This document shows positions 41,819 through 51,102 of a stretch of DNA of 64,000 nt, piece after piece; the first letter of the stretch is position 1; each line of letters opens with the position of its first letter. Made by a program: the position numbers and the translations under genes. Below the pieces are notes generated by a model. That model was not told where the DNA came from, searched no databases, and saw only the letters and a list, made by a program, of their open reading frames with translations. The stretch is from DATEPR01 sp036279295 (lineage in GTDB: Bacteria; Actinomycetota; Actinomycetes; Mycobacteriales; Pseudonocardiaceae), in assembly GCA_036279295.1 (NCBI GenBank), contig DASUJK010000129.1, forward strand, positions 1-64,000. Direction: 5' to 3'.

Positions 41819-43708
41819 GTGCCACCACAGGCTGGGCACATCCGCCCAGGACGCTACCTCTGGGTGTTTGCCGTAATCGTGGTCTTGTTGTACGCCTTGG
41901 TCTTTCTGACCGGCGACCACAAGCCGACCCCGAAGTTGGGCATCGACCTCAAGGGCGGGACGACGGTCACCCTGACCGCCCGCACCCTCAACGGCCAGCC
42001 ACCCACCAACCAGCAGTTGGACGAGGCGCAGCAGGACATCGAGACCCGCGTCAACGGGCTCGGCGTCGCGGGCGCGCAGGTCGTCCGCAACGGCTCCAAC
42101 ATCGTCATCACGGTGCCGGGCAGCCAGGGCCAGGAGGCCAAGGACCTCGGGCAGACCGCGAAGCTGGTGTTCCGGCCGGTGCTCCAGCAGGTGGCCGCCG
42201 GCAGCACGGTGCCGACCACCACGCCGAACCCGAGTGGCTCGGCCACCCCGTCCGGCGCGGTCGCCCCGACCTCCGGCGCGAACCCGAGCGGTTCGGCGAC
42301 CGTGAAGCCGAGCGCCCCGGCCACCCAGCCGGCCACGCCGACCAACGAGGGCCTGCCGGCCGCCGGCAGTCACTCCGACGCCAGCCCGGTCGCCTACCAC
42401 GTCCAGGTGCACCAGGCCGCCGTCGTGGCCACCACGACGGCAGCCGCACCGCCCGCCACGCCGCCCGCCACCCCGGCCGGGTCCGCGTCGACCAGCGGCG
42501 TCACGACCGTCCCCGGCGTCAACGTCAACGACTGCTGGGGGGTCACCAAGGCCCAGCAGGCCAAGGAACCGACGCTGACCCGGGAGCAGCAGTCCGGGCT
42601 GATCAACGCGTGCCGGCAGCTGCGGCAGAGCACCGATGCCACCGCGCAACAGACCGCGCTGTCCAAGCTCAACTGCGGCTCCAACTTCACCGACCCGCTG
42701 CTGGGCAACGACGACACCACCAAGCCCCTGGTCGCGTGCGACCAGCTGGGCCAGGCCAAGTACGTCCTCGGCCCGTCGTTCCTGGACGGCACGCAGATCA
42801 GTGACGCCACGTCCGGCCTGGACCCCAACGGCGCGGGCTACGTCGTCAACCTGACCTTCAAGAGCGCGGGCTCCAACACCTGGGCGAAGTACACCGCGGC
42901 CCACGTGGGCAAGCAGGCCGCGTTCGTGCTGGACACCCAGGTGGTCTCGGCGCCGACCATCCAGCAGGCGATCCTGGGCGGCAACACCCAGATCTCCGGG
43001 CAGTTCACCCAGAACGACGCGGCCAACCTGGCCAACGTGCTGAAGTACGGCTCGCTGCCGCTGGCGTTCGACGCGTCCAACGCGGAGACCGTGTCCGCGA
43101 CGCTGGGCCTGGCATCACTGCAGGCCGGCCTGATCGCCGGTGGCATCGGCCTCGCGCTGGTCGTCGTCTACTGCCTGTTCTACTACCGGGCGCTCGGTGT
43201 GCTCACGGTGCTGTCGCTGGCCCTGTCCGGCGTGACCATCTACGCGCTGCTGGTGCTGCTGGGCCGCTGGATCGGCTACAGCCTGGACCTGGCCGGTGTG
43301 GCCGGCTTCATCATCGCCATCGGTATCACCGCTGACTCGTTCGTGGTGTTCTTCGAACGCCTGAAGGACGAAGTGCGGGAGGGCCGAACATTCCGGTCCG
43401 CGGTGCCCAGGGCCTGGGTCCGGGCGCGGCGCACCATCCTGGCCTCGGACGCGGTGAGCTTCCTGGCCGCGGTGGTGCTGTACGTGTTCGCCGTGCAGGA
43501 CGTGCAGGGCTTCGCGTTCACACTCGGCCTGTCCACCGTGCTCGACCTGCTCATCGTGTTCCTGGTGACGCACCCGTTGGTAGCGCTGGCCTCCAGGTCC
43601 AAGTTCCTGTCCAAGCCGAACGTGTCCGGGCTGGGTGCCGTACAACGCGCCGGTGCCGCCGCGAGGGCGGCCAACAAGGCCGCCGGCCCCACCGTGAAGG
43701 AGGCCTGA
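41819..43708 (+). CDS. secD: Protein translocase subunit SecD
   Basis: 629 residues from GTG 41819 (GAGGAGACGG site). First helix about 14-31, then LGIDLKGGTTVTLTAR, the P1 periplasmic domain, DLANVLKYGSLPLAF-like motif and five C-terminal helices with GIGLALVVVYCLFYYRALGVL and GIAITADSFVVFFERLKDE. An exported Pro/Ser/Thr/Ala-rich insert of about 110 residues (126-234) interrupts P1. SecDF uses the proton gradient to pull exported proteins out of SecYEG. 1-nt gap to secF. Confidence 0.95.
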   Translation: MPPQAGHIRPGRYLWVFAVIVVLLYALVFLTGDHKPTPKLGIDLKGGTTVTLTARTLNGQPPTNQQLDEAQQDIETRVNGLGVAGAQVVRNGSNIVITVPGSQGQEAKDLGQTAKLVFRPVLQQVAAGSTVPTTTPNPSGSATPSGAVAPTSGANPSGSATVKPSAPATQPATPTNEGLPAAGSHSDASPVAYHVQVHQAAVVATTTAAAPPATPPATPAGSASTSGVTTVPGVNVNDCWGVTKAQQAKEPTLTREQQSGLINACRQLRQSTDATAQQTALSKLNCGSNFTDPLLGNDDTTKPLVACDQLGQAKYVLGPSFLDGTQISDATSGLDPNGAGYVVNLTFKSAGSNTWAKYTAAHVGKQAAFVLDTQVVSAPTIQQAILGGNTQISGQFTQNDAANLANVLKYGSLPLAFDASNAETVSATLGLASLQAGLIAGGIGLALVVVYCLFYYRALGVLTVLSLALSGVTIYALLVLLGRWIGYSLDLAGVAGFIIAIGITADSFVVFFERLKDEVREGRTFRSAVPRAWVRARRTILASDAVSFLAAVVLYVFAVQDVQGFAFTLGLSTVLDLLIVFLVTHPLVALASRSKFLSKPNVSGLGAVQRAGAAARAANKAAGPTVKEA

Positions 43709-43709
43709 G

Positions 43710-44939
43710 ATGCCCGCCGCACAGCAGCAGGGCCTGTTCCACCGCCTGTACACCGGCACAGGTGCCTTCGACATCGTCGGCAAGCGGAAGCGCTTCTACG
43801 TCTTCTTCGGCGCGATCGTCCTCATCTGCCTGGTGTCCATCATCGTGCGGGGCTTCAGCTTCAGCATCGAGTTCGAGGGCGGCACGCAGATCCAGCTGCC
43901 GGCCAACGGTGCTCACGGTGTGATCACCACGCAGCAGGCCACCACCGCGTACACGGACGCGCTGGGCAAGGAACCGTCGTCGGTGCAGTCGGTGGGCACC
44001 GGCCGCAACGCCAGCATTCAGATCCGGTCGGAAGCGCTGAACAACGACCAGGTCAGCAAGCTGGAAGAGACGATGTTCAACCAGCTCCAGCCGCTGGACT
44101 CGACCGGCAGGCCGAGCCAGACGGCGATCAGCGACTCGGCCGTCAGCGGTTCGTGGGGCTCGCAGATCTCCCGGCAGGCGCTGATCGGCCTGATCGTGTT
44201 CCTGATCCTTGTGTCGGTCTTCCTGAGCATCTACTTCGAGCGCTGGATGGCGCTGGCCGCGCTGATCGCGCTGGCCAACGACCTGATCGTGACGGCGGGC
44301 GTGTATTCGATCGTCGGCTTCGAGGTCAGCCCGGCGACCGTGATCGGCCTGCTCACCATCCTCGGTTTCTCGCTGTACGACGCGGTGGTGGTGTTCGACA
44401 AGGTCCGCGAGAACACCAGAGGCATCCTGAGTCTGACCAGGCGGACGTTCGCCGAGGAGGCCAACCTCGCGCTGAACCAGACGCTGATGCGGTCGATCAA
44501 CACGTCGCTGATCGCCTTGCTGCCGGTGCTGGGCCTGTTGATCGTCGGCGTCGGCCTGCTCGGTGTCGGCACGCTGACCGACCTGGCGCTGGTCCAGCTG
44601 GTCGGCATGCTGATCGGTGCGCTGTCCTCGCTGTGCCTGGCCACTCCGCTGTTGGTGGACTTCAAGATGCGGCAGGCGCCGTACATCCAGCAGGCCAGGC
44701 GCGTTCGGCAGCGTCGGGAGACGCTGGCCGCCCGCCAGGCCACCGCTGAGGCGACCGCGGTCAACGACGAGGTGCCCTCCGACGATGACCCCGACGGCCG
44801 GCAGGACTTCGTCAACGTGGCCAGCTCGCCGGTCAACATGACCAAGCTGGGCGGGGTGCCGGCCCGGACGCCGAAGGCGGCCCCGCGCGGTCGGCCGTCC
44901 GGCAAGGGCGGTCGTCCCTCCGGCAAGCGAAAGCGCTGA
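43710..44939 (+). CDS. secF: Protein translocase subunit SecF
   Basis: 409 residues. Signature IEFEGGTQIQLPA after the first helix, then the bundle QALIGLIVFLILVSVFLSIYFERWMALAALIALANDLIVTAGVYSI (split over residues about 155-200) and TILGFSLYDAVVVFDKVREN. Long basic, Gly/Arg/Lys-rich cytoplasmic tail (PRGRPSGKGGRPSGKRKR). Works with SecD. Apt follows 4 nt later. Confidence 0.96.
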   Translation: MPAAQQQGLFHRLYTGTGAFDIVGKRKRFYVFFGAIVLICLVSIIVRGFSFSIEFEGGTQIQLPANGAHGVITTQQATTAYTDALGKEPSSVQSVGTGRNASIQIRSEALNNDQVSKLEETMFNQLQPLDSTGRPSQTAISDSAVSGSWGSQISRQALIGLIVFLILVSVFLSIYFERWMALAALIALANDLIVTAGVYSIVGFEVSPATVIGLLTILGFSLYDAVVVFDKVRENTRGILSLTRRTFAEEANLALNQTLMRSINTSLIALLPVLGLLIVGVGLLGVGTLTDLALVQLVGMLIGALSSLCLATPLLVDFKMRQAPYIQQARRVRQRRETLAARQATAEATAVNDEVPSDDDPDGRQDFVNVASSPVNMTKLGGVPARTPKAAPRGRPSGKGGRPSGKRKR

Positions 44940-44943
44940 CCAG

Positions 44944-45477
44944 GTGGGGGTGGCACCCGATTCCGTGACCGACGCGCTGGCGCTGATCAGGGAGATCCAG
45001 GACTTTCCCGAACCGGGCGTGCTGTTCCGCGATCTCGGCCCGGTGTTCGCCGACCGGTCGGCGTTCCGCACCATGGTGGACGCCATGGCCGGCGCGCTCG
45101 ACCCGGCGGCGGACGTGCTGGTCGCCGTGGAGGCCCGGGGTTTCCTGCTCGGCGCCGCGCTCGGCTACGCCGTCGGGCTCGGTGTCGTGCCGGTGCGCAA
45201 GCCGGGCAAGTCCCCGCTGGTCGACCACCGCGTGGAGTACCAGTTGGAGTACGGCTCGGCAGGCCTCGAACTGCCGGGTGGCCTGCTGGTCGCCGGGCAG
45301 CGGGTGGTGATCGTGGACGACGTGCTCGCCACCGGTGGCACGGTTCGGGCGGCCGGTCAGCTCGTCGAGGCGGCAGGCGCTACGGTGTCCGGTGTGTCCG
45401 TGGTGATCGAACTGGCCGCATTGGCCGGCCGGGCGGCGCTGCCCGGTTACCCGGTCCACACCCTGCTCACGGTGTGA
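44944..45477 (+). CDS. apt: Adenine phosphoribosyltransferase
   Basis: 177 residues from GTG 44944 (GTG 44950 also possible). Type I PRTase with IREIQDFPEPGVLFRDLGPVF, VAVEARGFLLGAALGYA, VRKPGKSP and the PRPP loop VVIVDDVLATGGT. Salvages adenine to AMP. In most actinomycetes apt is followed directly by rel; here a four-gene toxin cassette lies between. Confidence 0.95.
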   Translation: MGVAPDSVTDALALIREIQDFPEPGVLFRDLGPVFADRSAFRTMVDAMAGALDPAADVLVAVEARGFLLGAALGYAVGLGVVPVRKPGKSPLVDHRVEYQLEYGSAGLELPGGLLVAGQRVVIVDDVLATGGTVRAAGQLVEAAGATVSGVSVVIELAALAGRAALPGYPVHTLLTV

Positions 45478-45517
45478 CCTCAACCGTCTCCAGCTCATCG
45501 TCTGACGAGGAATTGTC

Positions 45518-46135
45518 ATGGCCGAACCCACGCCGTCGCCCGAGCAGTCCCTTGAGCAGCGCACCGCGGAGCTGCAACAACAGGCCGGCGACGCGATGGC
45601 CCACCTGAAGGCCCGGATCGCGGGCGTGCGGCAGGCCCAGCAGCAGGCCATGCAGGCCAACGGCGAGGCGACATCGCGCGACGGAGTGGTCCGGGTCGTG
45701 GTGGACGGCACCGGTGTCGTGACGTCGCTGACGTTGGCACCCAGTGCGTTCGACCGCAGCACGCCCGACCGCCTGGCACAGACCATCACCGCCACCATCC
45801 AGTCCGCCGCCGCACAGGCCAGGGGGCGGACGTCGGCAGCGATGGCCGCGATCCGGGGTGACGACAAGGGCCTGCTCAGCTCGGCGGCCAAGGGCGCCGC
45901 CGGGCTCGGTGTACCGCCACTGCCGGTGCCCGAGGTGCCCAGGACCGCCGTGGACCCGACCGGCCAGCAGGACGGCTGGGCCGTCCCGCCGCCAGCACCT
46001 GTGGAACCTCCCGCGCCCGTCGTGGAACCGATGCCGGGTCATGTCGCGTCCAACCGCTCGCGTCGCACGGATGACGTGGATGACAGTGCTGACGACGGGT
46101 CCGGCGGGTGGGTGTCGGACGAAAGGCCTTGGTGA
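45518..46135 (+). CDS. YbaB/EbfC-like protein of the toxin cassette
   Basis: 205 residues. An N-terminal coiled helix (LEQRTAELQQQAGDAMAHLKARIAGVRQAQQQ) and the beta-rich centre SRDGVVRVVVDGTGVVTSLTLAPSAFDRSTPDRLA fit YbaB/EbfC DNA-binding-type proteins, with a Pro-rich and acidic C-terminal extension. Actinobacterial versions like this recur beside WXG100 and polymorphic-toxin genes. First gene of the insert; the next gene begins 6 nt after its stop. Role in the cassette (regulator, chaperone or secretion factor) is not known to me. Confidence 0.8.
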   Translation: MAEPTPSPEQSLEQRTAELQQQAGDAMAHLKARIAGVRQAQQQAMQANGEATSRDGVVRVVVDGTGVVTSLTLAPSAFDRSTPDRLAQTITATIQSAAAQARGRTSAAMAAIRGDDKGLLSSAAKGAAGLGVPPLPVPEVPRTAVDPTGQQDGWAVPPPAPVEPPAPVVEPMPGHVASNRSRRTDDVDDSADDGSGGWVSDERPW

Positions 46136-46141
46136 TCGATC

Positions 46142-46906
46142 GTGGGCTTGGTCCTGCCCGGTGCCCTGACATGGGTGCTGGACATCGTGGGCATCGATTG
46201 GCCGAACATCGACGAGGACCAGTTGCGCCAGGCCGCTGACGAGCTTCGCCAGCTGGCCGACGAGCTGACCGGCAACACCGGCGACGCGAAGTCCGACATC
46301 GAGCAGATGTTGCAGAACAACACGGCGGATTCGCTGGAGCTGTTCGAAGCGCTGTGGAACAAGCTGGCCGGTTCGCATCTGCCGCAGCTCGCCGACGGCA
46401 TGAAGGTGGTCGGCGCCGGCCTGGACATCGCCGCCGTCGTCGTGGTCGGCATGAAGGCCGCCGCCATCGCGCAACTGGCGATCCTGGCCGCGGAGATCAT
46501 CTCCGACCAGGCCGAGGCCGCGTTCACGTTCGGTGCGTCCGAGGCGTTGATCCCGGTCCAGACCATGGCCACCCGGGAGATCATGAAGGAAGTGATCGAC
46601 CAGGCGGTCAAACAGGTTGAGCAGCAGCTGCTCTCCGCCGTCGAGGGACCGATCTTCGAGGCGCTGACCAGTGCCGGCGAGGAGCTGGCCGGCCAGCTCG
46701 TCGGTGACGCGCTGGGTACCAGCAGCGGCATCGACCTGGGCAAGGTGGCGTCGGCCGGTGGTTCCGGCTTCGAGCAGGGCGTGCAGAGCGTCACGTCCGA
46801 CCCGCTGGGCGCGGTCGGCCTGACGAGCGGCTCGTCGGATGAATCGTCGGACGAGGGGTTCCAGTCCAAGACCGGCGTCCTGGTGCCCGACGAGCAGGAA
46901 GTCTGA
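46142..46906 (+). CDS. WXG100-like / CpnT-N-type protein
   Basis: 254 residues from GTG 46142. The start LPGALTWVLDIVGIDWPNID, followed by EDQLRQAADELRQLADEL, is the WXG100-like N-terminal domain found in CpnT-type actinobacterial exported toxins. Helical central region with a hydrophobic stretch (MKVVGAGLDIAAVVVVGMKAAAIAQLAIL) and the SALIPVQ-like EALIPVQTMATREIMKEVIDQ. It carries no toxin domain of its own, so it probably partners the next protein in type VII-like export. 4-nt gap to the toxin gene. Confidence 0.78.
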   Translation: MGLVLPGALTWVLDIVGIDWPNIDEDQLRQAADELRQLADELTGNTGDAKSDIEQMLQNNTADSLELFEALWNKLAGSHLPQLADGMKVVGAGLDIAAVVVVGMKAAAIAQLAILAAEIISDQAEAAFTFGASEALIPVQTMATREIMKEVIDQAVKQVEQQLLSAVEGPIFEALTSAGEELAGQLVGDALGTSSGIDLGKVASAGGSGFEQGVQSVTSDPLGAVGLTSGSSDESSDEGFQSKTGVLVPDEQEV

Positions 46907-46910
46907 GGCC

Positions 46911-48224
46911 ATGAGCGGCGGGGGCTTCAACATCAACCCGGACGAACTGCACCACGGTGCCGCGCAGCTGGGCACGTTCAGCGACAGCATCACCAAGACG
47001 CTCGGCAAGCTGAAGACCACCCACCAGAACCTGTCCGCGCACGCCAGCAGTGACAAGTCCGGTGTCGGGCAGGTGGTCGTCAAGGCGGCCACCAAGTCCG
47101 AAGAGGTGATGGGGAACGTCGCCGGCGAGGGCGCCAGGGTGGTGAAGGGCGCCGAGCAGCGACTGCACGCCGGGGCGACGGCGCACTCGACCAACGAGGA
47201 GACGCGCACCAAGGCGTTCCAGGACCTCAAGCCGGGCGAGAGCGGCAAGAAGACCACGCCGTCGTCCTCCGGTGGCGGTGGCCCGTCGAAGGGCGGCGGG
47301 CCCGGTGGTTCCGGGCCGGGCAAGGGTCCTGGCAAAGGTGGCGGCGGTCCCGGCAAGGGGCCGGGCAAGGGCGGCGGCGGTGGCAAGCCGCCGAAGAAGC
47401 CCAAGGCCAGCAACGAACCGCCGGAACCCGCGCTGACCCCGGGCAAGAAGCCGCCGACCGCCAACGACACCCCGTCCAAGGTGTTCAACAACCAGCCGAA
47501 GCTGCCCAAGCCGGAGAAGTACAAGGACGACCTGCCCAAGGTCGACTCGGCCGGCGCCGTGCCACCGAAACCGGCCCGGGGCGCCCAGGTCGAGCAGATC
47601 GACGAGAAGCGGGTGAAGCGCGGCGGCGACGGCCTGATCAAGACGGTGGACGGCAAGCCGGTCAAGCAGTACGTCGGCGAGCTGTCCAGCGGTCGGGCGC
47701 AGGCACTCAGCGCCAACGGCCCGGACGAGAAGCCGCTGGAGTCGCGCTGCTCGGCGGTGGCCATCGACCTGAAGACCGGCCTGGTCACCACCGGCGTCAA
47801 CGGCAACGGCGGCGACGTGATCCCGCCGAAGAACCTGCACCCGCTGTTGCAGCAGAACTACCAGGACCTGCGGGCCTGGCAGCACCCCGTGCAGGGCACC
47901 ACGCAGACGCTGGACGGCAAGGCGCACTACTCCACACCGGCCGGCCACGCCGAGGTCAAGGCCACCAACGAGCTGCTGTGGGCGCGGGAGGCCCAGCTCA
48001 AGCCGGGGGAGACCCTGCCGCCGTCCACGCTGGGCGAGCTGCGGTTCGATCCGAGGTGGACGGCGCAGACCGGCGCCGACGGCGCGATCGGCGGCGCGGC
48101 GCCCGCGTGTGCCAACTGCAACTCGCTGCTGGACGGCGTGCCCAGCTACACCGGCCGCTGTACGTACACTCCGCGCGACGACCGGTATGCGAATCCATCC
48201 GTTGCCCCGTATGAGGATCAATGA
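46911..48224 (+). CDS. Polymorphic toxin: EspC-like N-terminus and YwqJ-type deaminase
   Basis: 437 residues from ATG 46911 (GAGG site). Residues 1-90 resemble EspC/type VII secretion target proteins (FNINPDELHHGAAQLGTFSD). A Gly/Lys/Pro linker covers about 110-165 and a pre-toxin region about 165-260. The C-terminal domain has deaminase-superfamily zinc residues: His346 and Glu348 in GHAEVKATNELL, Cys400 and Cys403 in PACANCNSLLDG, with CSAVAIDLKTG upstream. This matches YwqJ-like nucleic-acid or nucleotide deaminase toxins. The immunity gene overlaps its stop by 4 nt. The substrate is not shown. Confidence 0.85.
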   Translation: MSGGGFNINPDELHHGAAQLGTFSDSITKTLGKLKTTHQNLSAHASSDKSGVGQVVVKAATKSEEVMGNVAGEGARVVKGAEQRLHAGATAHSTNEETRTKAFQDLKPGESGKKTTPSSSGGGGPSKGGGPGGSGPGKGPGKGGGGPGKGPGKGGGGGKPPKKPKASNEPPEPALTPGKKPPTANDTPSKVFNNQPKLPKPEKYKDDLPKVDSAGAVPPKPARGAQVEQIDEKRVKRGGDGLIKTVDGKPVKQYVGELSSGRAQALSANGPDEKPLESRCSAVAIDLKTGLVTTGVNGNGGDVIPPKNLHPLLQQNYQDLRAWQHPVQGTTQTLDGKAHYSTPAGHAEVKATNELLWAREAQLKPGETLPPSTLGELRFDPRWTAQTGADGAIGGAAPACANCNSLLDGVPSYTGRCTYTPRDDRYANPSVAPYEDQ

Positions 48225-48598
48225 ACGAGTTGCGCGTCGACATCGAGGACACCACCCTGAGCGAGGGACAGGAGGTCCTGTACCAGGGCGTGCCGCTGAC
48301 CGGTGAAGTGATCCGCACCACCGCAGGCGGCGTCGTGGTCACGGCCAAGCAGTACCGCGACGGCCTGGAGGAGGGCACGCAGCGGGAGTGGTACGGCGAC
48401 GGCACCCGCCAGTCCGAGTACACGGTCGTGGACACGAACGTGACCGGCGAGACGCTGGACTGGCACCGCAACGGCCAACTGGCCCGTCGGCAGGAGTTCG
48501 ACGAGTACGGTGAGCTGCGCAAACGCGAGGTGTGGGACGAGGACGGCGTGCCGCAGCCGGACGAGGCCGTGGACGACCGGGCTGACGACGCCGAGTAA
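48221..48598 (+). CDS. YwqK-type immunity/antitoxin protein
   Basis: 125 residues with MORN_2-like repeats (YRDGLEEGTQREWYGDGTRQSE, LDWHRNGQLARRQEFDEYGELRKRE). This is the architecture of YwqK, the antitoxin of Bacillus YwqJ, so the toxin-immunity pairing supports itself from both sides. Strongly acidic, suitable for covering a nucleic-acid-binding surface. ATGA overlap ensures co-translation with the toxin. Confidence 0.88.
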   Translation: MNELRVDIEDTTLSEGQEVLYQGVPLTGEVIRTTAGGVVVTAKQYRDGLEEGTQREWYGDGTRQSEYTVVDTNVTGETLDWHRNGQLARRQEFDEYGELRKREVWDEDGVPQPDEAVDDRADDAE

Positions 48599-48792
48599 CC
48601 CTCTGTAGTCGACCGACGCCGGCCGACCAGCGCACTCACCCGACCGGCTGGCGAGCGAAACGGGCCGGTGGGCGGCGTGCCGCGTGGCCACACGACGCCC
48701 GAGCTACCATTCGATATCGGGTCGCGTCCGTGATCCGATCACTGGGCGCCGCCGTCGGGAGACGGGTGGCGCCAGGGGTGTCGGGAGCGTGG

Positions 48793-51102
48793 GTGAGCCA
48801 GGACGTCGAATCTGCGGCCGCTGCCGGAGCTGAGCAGTTGGCCGCCGCGCGGCCGCCGTCGGCCACCCGCAGGGTGCGCGCCCGGTTGGCGAGGCGCATC
48901 ACGGCCCAGCGGCCGTCCTCGGTCAAGCAGGTGCTCGAACCGCTCGCCGCCGTCCACCGTGACCTGCACCCCAACGCCGATCTCGGCCTGTTGCAGCGTG
49001 CCTACGACGTGGCCGAGGAGAAGCACCGCGAGCAGCGGCGCAAGTCGGGCGATCCGTACATCACACACCCGCTCGCCGTCGCGACCATCCTGGCCGAACT
49101 GGGCATGGACACCACGACCCTGGTCGCCGCCCTGCTGCATGACACCGTCGAGGACACCGACTACTCACTGGAGCGCCTGCGGGCCGACTTCGGCGAGGTC
49201 GTCGAGCACCTGGTGGACGGCGTCACCAAGCTGGACAAGGTCAAACTCGGCTCGGCGGCCGAGGCCGAGACCATCCGCAAGATGGTCATCGCGATGGCCC
49301 GTGACCCGCGCGTACTGGTCATCAAGCTGGCCGACCGGCTGCACAACATGCGCACGATGCGGTTCCTGCCGCCGGAGAAGCAGGCCCGCAAGGCCCGCGA
49401 GACACTGGAAGTACTGGCCCCGCTGGCACACCGGCTCGGCATGGCGACGGTGAAGTGGGAACTGGAGGATCTCGCGTTCGCGATCCTGCAACCCAAGAAG
49501 TACGACGAGATCGTCCGGCTGGTGGCCAACCGGGCGCCGTCGCGGGACACCTACCTGCGCACGGTCAAGGAGGAACTGGCCGGACACCTCGCCGAGGCCA
49601 GGCTGGAGGCCGAGGTCCAGGGCAGGCCCAAGCACTACTACTCGATCCACCAGAAGATGATCGTCCGCGGCCGGGACTTCGACGACATCCACGACCTCGT
49701 CGGCGTGCGGATCATGGTGGACGACGTCCGCGACTGCTACGCCGCAATGGGCGTCGTGCACGCGATCTGGCAGCCGATGCCCGGCCGGTTCAAGGACTAC
49801 ATCGCGCAGCCCCGGTTCGGCGTCTACAAGTCCTTGCACACCACCGTGATCGGGCCGGACGGCAAGCCGCTCGAAGTGCAGATCCGGACCAGGGACATGC
49901 ACCACACGGCCGAGTACGGCATCGCGGCGCACTGGCGGTACAAGGAAACCAAGGGTTCGCACAACGGCAAGTCCGTCGAGATCGACGAGATGGCCTGGAT
50001 GCGGCAACTCCTGGACTGGCAGCGGGAAGCGGCCGACCCGGGCGAGTTCCTCGAATCGCTGCGCTACGACCTGGCCACCCGCGAGATCTTCGTGTTCACG
50101 CCCAAGGGCGACGTGGAGACGCTGCCGGCCGGCTCGACACCGGTGGACTTCGCGTACTCGGTGCACACCGAGATCGGCCACAAGTGCATCGGCGCCCGGG
50201 TCAACGGCAGGCTCGTCGCGCTGGAACGCAAGCTGGAGAACGGTGAAGTAGTCGAGATCTTCACCTCGAAGGCCGACGGCGCCGGGCCGAGCCGCGACTG
50301 GCTGTCGTTCGTCGCGTCACCGCGTGCCAAGACGAAGATCAAGCAGTGGTTCGCGAAGGAGCGCCGCGAGGAGGCCATCGAGGCCGGCAAGGACACCATC
50401 AGCAAGGAGGTCCGCAGGGTCGGACTGCCCCTGCAACGGCTGGTGTCCGCCGATTCGATGTCCGCGCTGTCCCGGGAACTGCGCTACCCGGACGTGACAG
50501 CGCTGTACGCGGCCATCGGCGAAGGCCAACTGTCCGGCCGGCACGTCGTGCAGCGTCTCGTCGCCCTGCTCGGTGGCGTCGAGCACGCCGAGGACGAGCT
50601 GGCCGAGCGCTCCACACCGTCCACAGTGACCAGACGCCGCGGTTCCGGCGACGCCGGCGTGGTGGTGGTCGGCGCGTCGGACGTGTGGGTCAAACTGGCG
50701 CGCTGCTGCACCCCGGTACCCGGCGACGAGATCCTCGGCTTCGTCACCCGTGGCGGCGGGGTCAGCGTGCACCGCAAGGACTGCACCAACGCCGGCGACC
50801 TGTACGACTCGCCGGAACGGCTGGTCGAGGTGTCCTGGGCCCCGTCGGCGTCGTCGGTGTTCCTGGTCGCCATCCAGGTCGAGGCGCTGGACCGGCACCG
50901 CCTGCTGTCCGACGTGACCAAGGTGCTTGCCGATGAGAAGGTCAACATCCTGTCCGCGTCGGTGGCCACGTCCCGGGACCGGGTCGCGGTCAGCCGCTTC
51001 TCCTTCGAAATGGGCGACCCGACGCACCTGGGCCACGTGCTCAAGGCCGTGCGCAGCGTGGAAGGCGTCTACGACGTGTACCGGATGACGTCAGCCAACT
51101 AG
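48793..51102 (+). CDS. rel: Bifunctional (p)ppGpp synthetase/hydrolase Rel
   Basis: 769 residues from GTG 48793 (GGGAG nearby; GTG 48730 would add 21). Hydrolase HD domain intact (ALLHDTVEDTDYSLERL, IKLADRLHNMRTM), synthetase domain (RGRDFDDIHDLVGVRIMVDD, FKDYIAQPRFGVYKSLHTTV), TGS (EIFVFTPKGDVETLPAGSTPVDFAY), zinc-finger/helical region (VKLARCCTPVPGDEI) and C-terminal ACT. Central stringent-response enzyme. Flanked by the toxin cassette and the CHAT operon; its last 12 nt overlap the terminal part of the latter. Confidence 0.95.
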   Translation: MSQDVESAAAAGAEQLAAARPPSATRRVRARLARRITAQRPSSVKQVLEPLAAVHRDLHPNADLGLLQRAYDVAEEKHREQRRKSGDPYITHPLAVATILAELGMDTTTLVAALLHDTVEDTDYSLERLRADFGEVVEHLVDGVTKLDKVKLGSAAEAETIRKMVIAMARDPRVLVIKLADRLHNMRTMRFLPPEKQARKARETLEVLAPLAHRLGMATVKWELEDLAFAILQPKKYDEIVRLVANRAPSRDTYLRTVKEELAGHLAEARLEAEVQGRPKHYYSIHQKMIVRGRDFDDIHDLVGVRIMVDDVRDCYAAMGVVHAIWQPMPGRFKDYIAQPRFGVYKSLHTTVIGPDGKPLEVQIRTRDMHHTAEYGIAAHWRYKETKGSHNGKSVEIDEMAWMRQLLDWQREAADPGEFLESLRYDLATREIFVFTPKGDVETLPAGSTPVDFAYSVHTEIGHKCIGARVNGRLVALERKLENGEVVEIFTSKADGAGPSRDWLSFVASPRAKTKIKQWFAKERREEAIEAGKDTISKEVRRVGLPLQRLVSADSMSALSRELRYPDVTALYAAIGEGQLSGRHVVQRLVALLGGVEHAEDELAERSTPSTVTRRRGSGDAGVVVVGASDVWVKLARCCTPVPGDEILGFVTRGGGVSVHRKDCTNAGDLYDSPERLVEVSWAPSASSVFLVAIQVEALDRHRLLSDVTKVLADEKVNILSASVATSRDRVAVSRFSFEMGDPTHLGHVLKAVRSVEGVYDVYRMTSAN

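Noticed and set aside
47280..47400. Tandem GGCAAGG-type repeats as a possible CRISPR or satellite
   Set aside because: They encode the GKGPGKGGGG linker of the toxin; no spacer structure. The Pro-Thr linkers at 13.75 kb and 26.34 kb are explained the same way.
45467..47806. 779-codon minus-strand frame opposite the toxin cassette
   Set aside because: Low-complexity Leu/Pro/Gly stretches mirror the Gly/Lys/Pro linker on the coding strand.
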